A stretch of 10,532 nucleotides of DNA from Gammaproteobacteria bacterium UBA3498 (GTDB lineage: Bacteria; Pseudomonadota; Gammaproteobacteria; Pseudomonadales; Pseudohongiellaceae). This document shows positions 1-5,811 of the stretch, one piece after another. The notes under the pieces are model-generated. The model ran no database searches and had not been told where the DNA came from. It saw only the letters and a program-made list of their open reading frames with translations. The position numbers and the translations under genes were made by a program. The stretch lies in contig DFQD01000151.1 in assembly GCA_002377605.1 (NCBI GenBank), positions 1 to 10,532 of the forward strand, written 5' to 3'. Position 1 is the stretch's first letter. Each line of letters begins with the position of its first letter.

Positions 1-2406
1 AAACTCAATGCGAACCTGAGCTTGCGCAGTCTGTTGGTTCACAACCATGATCTCAGTATTATTTACCTGGCGCGCTGTTCGGAAACGGTACTCGGGACTG
101 TCTTGCAGCTGACCTTCGATAGTGTGATGGCGGCGAAGGATCTCAACTAACTCTTCCAGAGGCATCGAGCCGGTGTAGGCAATAGTGTGCTTATAGTTTA
201 GCAGGTCTGCCGGCAAGGACATGAGTTCTTCCAATTCAGTATCGACAATTTCCTGCGTGGTTAATGCTTCAAGTAGTGGTGATTCTTCGCCGTAACGATT
301 GTAAAGATACAGTGCTTGAGCGATTGCAGGTGGAGAACTCTTCCGATCTTCGCGAGACTTAATAAGAATACCTTTTAACTGTTCAAGAGTTTGTTCCTCG
401 GTTGCTGGTGTCTTCACCAATTCCATCATCAACGCTAGAGAATCTTCAAACTGTTCGTCCAGACCTGAAACAGAAAATGTAGATGAGTTCTCACCAGAGC
501 CGAAGCGGAACTCCGATCCCATGCGATACCACTCTTTCTGTAGCTCTTCGTTAGTCATGTTTTGGGTACCGGCAACATCTATTAGAGAGGCGGACAAACC
601 TAGCTTTTCGTTTTCTTCTGTACCTACTTCAACGTTAATAGAAAACGTAAACAAGTCGTTTAGCGGGTTAGGTGCATAGTAAAGCTCAACGCCATCGGCA
701 AACTCGATAACCCGATAGTCTGTGTCGGCCTCTACAAAGGAAGGCTCAATTTCATCATATTCCATTGCCAGAATGTTGGCTGCGAATTCCGATTGACGAG
801 TCGGGTCGATACTTACCGGATCGATTTGTGGTTTCTCCACAGGAGGAACAACATGTTGATCATCGATTCGATACACCGAGACATAGTCATCACCAAAGTA
901 TTTGTTGGCTACTTCTACTACATCGTCTTTGGTTAGTTGTTCCATGCGATCGATTTCAGCAATGTGATAATCCCATTCCGATCCTTCAATAAATGCAGAA
1001 CGCATCATGCTAACTCGTGCAGTATTAAACTCCAGGCTAGCCTTTTCGTTCTTTTTAAAGTCGTTAATAATGGCTGAGATAATCCACTCTTCGAAATTAC
1101 CGTTCTTAATGTTGTCTATTTGATCGAGCAGAAGTTTTTCGACTTCCTCTAGAGTTTGGTCTTGCTTGGGTATGCCATAGAGGTTTTGTGAACCATAATC
1201 ATTTAGAAAAAGTGGCGATGATCCAGCATTAGAAACTAACTGCTGCTGATTTAGATTCAAATTGATTAAGCCGGCAGTGCGGTTATCCAGAATCATGTCC
1301 ACGAGAATTAGTGCTTCTTTATCTACATGGCCGTTCTCTACCGTGCGAAATGCAATGGAGACTTGTTCTTCGCCTGGATATTGAACGGTACGTCGTTCTG
1401 CGCCCTGCAATGGTGGTTCCTCCCAGGGTCCAACCTCCGGAATTTCCTTCGCTTCCCAGTGACTGAACTTGTCATTAATTAGAGCAATCGTTTCTTCTAT
1501 ATCGATGTCTCCACTAATAAATATGCCCATGTTGTTTGGAACATAGTAGGTATCGAAATAATCCTGGATATATACCAGAGATGGATTCTTTAGGTGATCC
1601 ACTGTGCCAATGGTTGGTTGTTGACCATAGGGATGGATTTTATAAAGCAAATCGTCGATAGCAGTGCCGATGATGCGACCGCCATTATCTAGCGTGCGGT
1701 TCTTTTCTTCGTAAACAGTTTCGAGTTCGGTATGGAACAGTCTAAAGACTGGATTAATAAAACGATCGGATTCAATTTCTGCCCATTGGTTTAAACGATT
1801 GGATGGTAATCCTACTTTATATACTGTTTCCTCGTACCAAGTGTGGGCGTTAAGACCGCTGCCGCCCATGCTGTTATAAAGCTTGTCAATTTCATTGGGT
1901 ACTGCGAACTCCGCTGCTTGTTGCGCAACGCGATTAATCTCGCTATAAATCTCAGCCCGTCGACTTTCATCGGTTTCGACAAAATGCTGTTCGTAAAGCT
2001 CTACGATTGCATCCAAATATGGTTTTTCCGCTTCGTAATCCAGGGTTCCTAGGTTTTCATTTCCTTTGAATAAAAGGTGTTCAAGGTAGTGGGCAAGGCC
2101 AGTTCCATCTGCAGGATCATGTTTGCTGCCCGCTCGAACCGCAATTTCCGCATAGAATCGGGGCTCTTCATGATTTTCGGTAAGGTATACCTGCAACCCA
2201 TTATCCAGCTCATAGATGTGAGTATCCAAAGGGTCGTTTTCGTTAGATTCATTAATTCGAGCGTAGCCAAGACTGACTTCTGGTTCGGGTTGGCTATTTT
2301 CAGTGGTGGTTAACTCTATTGCATCGCCACAGGCAGCAAGCACGGTTGCCATTAAGAGAACGAGGAAGAGTTGTGCCCATTCCTTTAAAGTAATGCGGAT
2401 TATCAT
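1..2406 (-). CDS. M16 family zinc metallopeptidase, predicted lipoprotein (C-terminus beyond window)
   Basis: Reading the minus strand from ATG at 2406 gives 802 uninterrupted codons to the left edge, so the C-terminus is missing. The N-terminus is a lipoprotein signal with lipobox L-A-A-C (Cys26) followed by Gly-Asp, so the mature protein is probably lipid-anchored facing the periplasm. The M16 zinc motif HYLEH is at residues 106-110 (2077-2091) within a typical GTGLAHYLEHLLFKG context. A second conserved block, NAHTWYEETVY, is near 186-196, and the likely third zinc ligand is Glu234 in YEEK, with the conserved Glu227 seven residues before it. The second M16 domain begins near residue 540 and lacks an HxxEH motif, as is normal for the non-catalytic half. 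An AAGGAG site (2414-2419) supports the start. The gene lies 58 bases behind the coiled-coil gene and is probably cotranscribed with it. Substrates are probably peptides or small proteins; the specific target is unknown. Confidence 0.93.
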   Translation of the reverse strand, partial: MIIRITLKEWAQLFLVLLMATVLAACGDAIELTTTENSQPEPEVSLGYARINESNENDPLDTHIYELDNGLQVYLTENHEEPRFYAEIAVRAGSKHDPADGTGLAHYLEHLLFKGNENLGTLDYEAEKPYLDAIVELYEQHFVETDESRRAEIYSEINRVAQQAAEFAVPNEIDKLYNSMGGSGLNAHTWYEETVYKVGLPSNRLNQWAEIESDRFINPVFRLFHTELETVYEEKNRTLDNGGRIIGTAIDDLLYKIHPYGQQPTIGTVDHLKNPSLVYIQDYFDTYYVPNNMGIFISGDIDIEETIALINDKFSHWEAKEIPEVGPWEEPPLQGAERRTVQYPGEEQVSIAFRTVENGHVDKEALILVDMILDNRTAGLINLNLNQQQLVSNAGSSPLFLNDYGSQNLYGIPKQDQTLEEVEKLLLDQIDNIKNGNFEEWIISAIINDFKKNEKASLEFNTARVSMMRSAFIEGSEWDYHIAEIDRMEQLTKDDVVEVANKYFGDDYVSVYRIDDQHVVPPVEKPQIDPVSIDPTRQSEFAANILAMEYDEIEPSFVEADTDYRVIEFADGVELYYAPNPLNDLFTFSINVEVGTEENEKLGLSASLIDVAGTQNMTNEELQKEWYRMGSEFRFGSGENSSTFSVSGLDEQFEDSLALMMELVKTPATEEQTLEQLKGILIKSREDRKSSPPAIAQALYLYNRYGEESPLLEALTTQEIVDTELEELMSLPADLLNYKHTIAYTGSMPLEELVEILRRHHTIEGQLQDSPEYRFRTARQVNNTEIMVVNQQTAQAQVRIEF

Positions 2407-2430
2407 GTTGAAACTCCTTGAGTTCTTTGC

Positions 2431-2457
2431 GGCCAGCTATTCTACGCTGATCTGGCC
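2431..2457. repeat. Intergenic hairpin between coiled-coil gene and M16 gene
   Basis: GGCCAG (2431-2436) and CTGGCC (2452-2457) form a perfect 6-bp GC-rich stem around a 15-base loop. It lies eight bases past the stop of the 340-residue gene and just upstream of the M16 ribosome site. No T-run follows on either strand, so it is not a convincing intrinsic terminator. It could stabilise the upstream message or tune expression of the peptidase gene, but this is inference. Confidence 0.4.
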
Positions 2458-2464
2458 CAGGCGC

Positions 2465-3487
2465 CTAGTTTGGCAGGTTCTCGGCGCTAACCTTCATATT
2501 TCGCACTTGCATATTGCCGGCACCGTCATCGCTGGCTTCCATGACCAGATCTACCGTGCCTGCCTGACTCTGGATAAAGCCATCAAATTGGGCGATTTGA
2601 TTTGTGTTTAAGTCGCCTTCGAGCCGATTTCGGGCTCGATCAAATGCATCGAGCTTGTCTTCATAGGCGCTGGTCATGCTGCCGTCGCCGGCTACAAGTG
2701 CGCCATAATTGTTCTGTTCGGAGAATATTTCATCCAATAGAACATCCATTACCAATTCATAGGATTCGCCAGAAATTGCATTACCACTGCTTTCTAGCAT
2801 TCCTGAATAGATCGTGCGGGCTGCTTCTTTATTCACTCCAAGAGCGTAAGTACCTAACTCAGCAGCTTGCTCAGGAGTAAGGAGATCAGAAAGACTGTTC
2901 ACCATGGCATTCGGACCGAAGATTGCAGCAGCCTGGTCGTTAGTAAGATTTCCTTCCATCAATTGGCCTATCATTTGATAGCGCTCATCATCGAAATCCA
3001 CCATCGCTGCATAGATTCCTTCCATTTCTGAGGAGCTGATTTCAAGACCTCCGAGGTAATCTACAAATTGCCCAACAATACGATCTTCTGCCATCTTGCG
3101 TGTGGTTGCTGGATTTGAAAATACGCGGAATGCACCAGCAGGCGCGCGGCTTTGCTGACCGGCAGCTGCGGCTACCTCTCGTCTTGCTTGTTCTAATAGG
3201 GCTTCATATTCTGCATTAGCGCGTTGTTCGGCTTCCGTAAGTTCAGCTTCCAAGCTTGTAACCTGGGAAGCTGTTTCCAATAAGTTGTCTTCAAGTTCTG
3301 CCAAGCGTTCTTCAAACCTTAGACGTTGGCGCGTATTTAGTTCGGTTTGTTCCTGAAGTTGCTGTTGGTAACTCATAGCAGTTTGCAACTGCTCTTCTAA
3401 ACGTGAATTTGCAGATTGCAATGCGATCGCAACGTAAGCTAGCCCGCCAATTATTGCGGAAATGGTAACAATGATTGCTGTTTTCAT
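2465..3487 (-). CDS. Membrane-anchored coiled-coil protein with helical C-terminal domain, function unknown
   Basis: I do not recognise a named family. The 340-residue product has an N-terminal hydrophobic segment (about 4-23), probably an uncleaved signal anchor. A long Glu/Gln/Leu-rich coiled coil follows (about 28-108), then a short Ala/Gly/Gln linker and a mostly helical domain (about 120-310) ending in a short polar tail. The domain contains LTxxQ-like pieces (LTNDQ 181-185, LTPEQ 203-207, LNTNQ 293-297) and may be an internal duplication. An upstream in-frame ATG at 3499 would add four residues, but the start at 3487 is preferred. GAGG (3494-3497) sits six bases before it, and from this start the residue numbers match the neighbouring paralogue exactly without gaps. 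The N-terminal anchor predicts that the coil and domain lie in the periplasm. The gene shares direction with, and probably a transcript with, the M16 peptidase downstream. Confidence 0.85.
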   Translation of the reverse strand: MKTAIIVTISAIIGGLAYVAIALQSANSRLEEQLQTAMSYQQQLQEQTELNTRQRLRFEERLAELEDNLLETASQVTSLEAELTEAEQRANAEYEALLEQARREVAAAAGQQSRAPAGAFRVFSNPATTRKMAEDRIVGQFVDYLGGLEISSSEMEGIYAAMVDFDDERYQMIGQLMEGNLTNDQAAAIFGPNAMVNSLSDLLTPEQAAELGTYALGVNKEAARTIYSGMLESSGNAISGESYELVMDVLLDEIFSEQNNYGALVAGDGSMTSAYEDKLDAFDRARNRLEGDLNTNQIAQFDGFIQSQAGTVDLVMEASDDGAGNMQVRNMKVSAENLPN

Positions 3488-3565
3488 ATCTAGCCTCATA
3501 GGAAATTAGTTTCTATAAACTTCTCGAATACTCTTCCTGGTGTTCTTCAATTTATTTTCTGCAAT

Positions 3566-3614
3566 GAAAAAGAAAAGAGGCCTTGCATCTAAATATTATC
3601 TAGATGGATCCTCT
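3566..3614 (-). terminator. Probable intrinsic terminator after the 109-residue gene
   Basis: On the minus strand an outer AGAGG/CCTCT stem (3610-3614 with 3576-3580) and an inner CATCTA/TAGATG stem (3601-3606 with 3586-3591) enclose a nine-base loop, with a small internal bulge between the stems. A T-rich run, TTTTCTTTTT, follows at about 3575-3566. It begins seven bases after the stop codon at 3621, where a terminator is expected. It would separate or attenuate transcription between the two coiled-coil genes. Confidence 0.65.
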
Positions 3615-3620
3615 ATTTTC

Positions 3621-3950
3621 TCAGTTTGCTAATTCGGTTTCTGTTTCTATTACTTTTCGCGATGCTTCAAGATCGGAGAAATAATTTTCTCTGGCATCTT
3701 GTAATGCAGAGGACAAATTTAAAATTTGTACACCGGCAGACGAAAGATTACTCTCCAGAGATTCGATCTGACTTTCGAAATCCTGTCGTTGCTGTTGGTT
3801 AAGTGTATCTTTTGCTGCCAAATCTACACGCAACAGCTCGAGCTCAGCCTGTAACCGCGTTACCTGATCATTTTCCTTATATTGATAAAGCGCTGCCGCT
3901 GCCAGCACGACCACTGCAAAAGCAGTAAACAGAGAGATTTTATTCTGCAT
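3621..3950 (-). CDS. Small membrane-anchored coiled-coil protein, paralogue of the adjacent 340-residue protein
   Basis: The 109-residue protein has a hydrophobic Ala/Val-rich segment at about 7-22 and a charged coiled coil from about 26 to the end, with no further domain. No named family is recognised. It aligns residue for residue, with no gaps, to the N-terminal part of the neighbouring 340-residue protein: both have L50 N51, Q54 R55, F58 E59, L65 E66, N68 L69, Q75, L79, L83 and A86. By hand I count about 17 identities in positions 44-96. The start is supported by AAGGGG (3958-3963), seven bases upstream. The gene is first in the leftward direction, reads away from the exporter operon and is followed by a probable terminator. 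It is either a genuine short member of the pair or a shortened copy that lost its C-terminal domain. An inner-membrane anchor with a periplasmic coil is the likely topology. Confidence 0.75.
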   Translation of the reverse strand: MQNKISLFTAFAVVVLAAAALYQYKENDQVTRLQAELELLRVDLAAKDTLNQQQRQDFESQIESLESNLSSAGVQILNLSSALQDARENYFSDLEASRKVIETETELAN

Positions 3951-3998
3951 GCTAGTACCCCTTCAGTTTGGCTCTATGGTAAGGAAAAAGGGACTAAA

Positions 3999-4004
3999 AT
4001 CATA
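3999..4004 (-). promoter_or_regulatory. Possible -10 box for the leftward coiled-coil gene
   Basis: On the minus strand the hexamer TATGAT matches five of six bases of the sigma-70 -10 consensus and lies about 50 bases upstream of the start at 3950. I find no good -35 hexamer at the right distance, so this is a weak call that rests on position and the single hexamer. Confidence 0.3.
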
Positions 4005-4009
4005 TTGCT

Positions 4010-4026
4010 AACCCTCATGTTGGGTT
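4010..4026. repeat. Short inverted repeat in the divergent promoter region
   Basis: AACCC (4010-4014) and GGGTT (4022-4026) form a 5-bp perfect inverted repeat around seven bases. It lies between the two candidate divergent promoters, where an operator for a dimeric regulator could sit. At this length it could easily be chance. Confidence 0.25.
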
Positions 4027-4045
4027 GGTGATTATTCGTTAAGAA

Positions 4046-4076
4046 TAGACTGGAAAAGACGATTCCTGCGTATAAT
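4046..4076 (+). promoter_or_regulatory. Sigma-70-type promoter for the exporter operon
   Basis: TATAAT at 4071-4076 is a perfect -10 hexamer. TAGACT at 4046-4051 matches four of six bases of the -35 consensus at a long 19-base spacing, so the -35 is weak. Transcription would start at about 4083. That gives a leader of roughly 40 bases to the ATG at 4126 and argues against translation from the TTG codon at 4084. Confidence 0.5.
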
Positions 4077-4125
4077 CCTGTACTTGTTTCGTAATAAGTT
4101 GAGCGTATTGGAAGTGCTCGAGACT

Positions 4126-5811
4126 ATGTTCCATAAGATATTGATTTTATTATGTATTACCACAGTTTTTCTGGGGTGCTCTACGTCATCATTTAAGCGT
4201 AGCGCCGATGAAGAGAGCTATGGAGCGATCTCTGAGAAGACAGATTTCGTCCCCGGTATGACCTCTCAGGTCTTGCTTGATGAAATCGGAGAGCTGAATC
4301 TGGAGGTATTTGAGCTAAACAACCTCACCTTCGATTTTCTCGACAACGAAGCAGAGAGCGAGATCGGTGCAAGCATTTTAACTTTGACTGATGCTCTCGA
4401 TATTGCCTTCCAGCGCAGTAAAGATTATCAAACTCAGAAAGAATTGCTTTACCTGGAAGCCCTTGCGCTTACTTTTGATCGCTATCGCTATACCCCGGTA
4501 TTTAGCGCAGCAGGAAGCAGTGACTATCAATGGGACAATCGCGACCAGTTTGTTCAAGACATGCAGGACTTAACAGGAATGCAAAATCTCGAAACTGTTG
4601 AGTCGACATTTTCCAATACCAGCCTCGGTGCTCGTTATATATTAAAGAGCGGTGGCGCGATTGCATTAAACCTCACGAACAACTTTACGCGTTTTTTATC
4701 TGGTGACATTAATGAGTTCGGCACCAATGCCTTAATTGGTTCTTTTACGCAACCATTGATTCGAGGTTTTGGTGTCGATATAGAAACTGAAGCACTCATG
4801 CAGGCAGAACGCGATTTGCTGTATCGTTTAAGAGACTTCACTCGCTTTCGAAAATCATTCGCAGTGCGAGTTGCTTCTAATTACTACTCGGTATTATTAA
4901 ACCGTGAAACTGCGCGAAATAATTTTGCCGGCCTTAACGCAACCAATCTTTCACTGGAAAGAGAACAGGCATTTCAAGTGGAAGGTTTAACAACTCTGTT
5001 GGAAGTTGGCCGCTTGGAACAATCTTCATTGCAAGCCGACTTGCGCTGGAGTTCTTCCATTACTCGTTACAAACGCAGTCTGGATAATTTCAAGATACTT
5101 CTCGGTCTAACTGCAGAGGATAATATTATTCTCGATGACAATGAGATGAATTTGATTACCGAGACGGGAATGGATAGTCCTGATATCAGTCTGGAGCAGG
5201 CCACCGAAATGGCGATTCAGACTCGCCTTGATCTGTATAACTCGCTGGACCGAGTGCAGGACAGTGCCCGAAAAATTGAAGTAGCAGCGAACGCGTTGAA
5301 TCCCACCGTCAATATCAGCCTGGTGGCGTCGGTACCTGATGCTAAAAACGGTAATATTGGAGAGCTGGATTTCGAAAACGCGCTCTACAGCGCTGGCTTG
5401 GATTTCGATCTGCCGCTGGATACCATGTTAGAGCGCAATAACTACCGGCGCGCATTGATCGATTATGAGTCGTCCTCTAGGGATTATCTGCTGTCTCTGG
5501 ATGGCGTAAAATTGGAGGTATTAGATACCTGGAGGCGCATGAATGAGGCGCGAAAAAGTTACGATATATCAGTAACTAGCGTAGAAATTAACGAGCGCCG
5601 AGTCGAAGAGGCCCAATTGCGGGCTGAATTAGGTTTAGGAGACATCCAAGATACTGTAGATTCACAGAACGACTTAACGGCTGCCCGCACGGAGTTAGTT
5701 AGTTCTATCGTAGAACACAATATTGCCAAGCTGGAATTTTGGCGAGATGTAGGATTGCTTTACGTGGATGACACGGGGCAGTGGGAGGAAGGCATAGATG
5801 AGCCCAACTGA
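4126..5811 (+). CDS. TolC-family outer-membrane efflux lipoprotein
   Basis: This is the predicted outer-membrane channel of a tripartite exporter. The 561-residue product starts with a lipoprotein signal (hydrophobic about 5-16, F-L-G-C with Cys18), as in the OprM/NodT branch of the family. A helix-rich body follows with the usual two-fold build. The first repeat includes TLTDALDIAFQRS near residue 87 and a strand-rich stretch, and the second begins near ISLEQATEMAIQTR at about 350. LNPTVNISL at about 390 is a typical strand motif, and long coils fill the rest. An in-frame TTG at 4084 would add 14 residues, but it lies only eight bases after the -10 box and would bury the signal peptide, so the ATG at 4126 is chosen. 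Its ribosome site is weak. The last 14 bases overlap the adaptor gene. The substrate is unknown. Confidence 0.9.
   Translation: MFHKILILLCITTVFLGCSTSSFKRSADEESYGAISEKTDFVPGMTSQVLLDEIGELNLEVFELNNLTFDFLDNEAESEIGASILTLTDALDIAFQRSKDYQTQKELLYLEALALTFDRYRYTPVFSAAGSSDYQWDNRDQFVQDMQDLTGMQNLETVESTFSNTSLGARYILKSGGAIALNLTNNFTRFLSGDINEFGTNALIGSFTQPLIRGFGVDIETEALMQAERDLLYRLRDFTRFRKSFAVRVASNYYSVLLNRETARNNFAGLNATNLSLEREQAFQVEGLTTLLEVGRLEQSSLQADLRWSSSITRYKRSLDNFKILLGLTAEDNIILDDNEMNLITETGMDSPDISLEQATEMAIQTRLDLYNSLDRVQDSARKIEVAANALNPTVNISLVASVPDAKNGNIGELDFENALYSAGLDFDLPLDTMLERNNYRRALIDYESSSRDYLLSLDGVKLEVLDTWRRMNEARKSYDISVTSVEINERRVEEAQLRAELGLGDIQDTVDSQNDLTAARTELVSSIVEHNIAKLEFWRDVGLLYVDDTGQWEEGIDEPN

Noticed and set aside
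765..2313. Several ORFs of 60-80 codons on both strands (765-992, 1843-2052, 2049-2270, 2077-2313)
   Set aside because: All lie inside the M16 gene, which reads as one open frame with the zinc motif and a lipoprotein signal; these ORFs show no domain or ribosome site.
2431..2457. Hairpin read as a terminator of the 340-residue gene
   Set aside because: There is no T-run on either side, and the M16 gene follows at once with a good ribosome site.
2303..2880. Plus-strand ORFs at 2303-2611 and 2602-2880
   Set aside because: They are antisense to the M16 start and the coiled-coil gene; their composition (Cys, His and Arg-rich) is typical of spurious frames.
3488..3499. Start of the 340-residue protein four codons earlier at ATG 3499
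   Set aside because: There is no ribosome site before it, whereas the start at 3487 has GAGG six bases upstream and matches the paralogue length exactly.
4084..4125. TTG start giving a 575-residue TolC protein
   Set aside because: It lies eight bases past the TATAAT box, about at the expected transcript start, and would place 14 residues before a clear lipoprotein signal.
4391..4841. ORFs at 4391-4573 (+) and 4635-4841 (-)
   Set aside because: They are shadow frames inside the TolC gene with no independent support.
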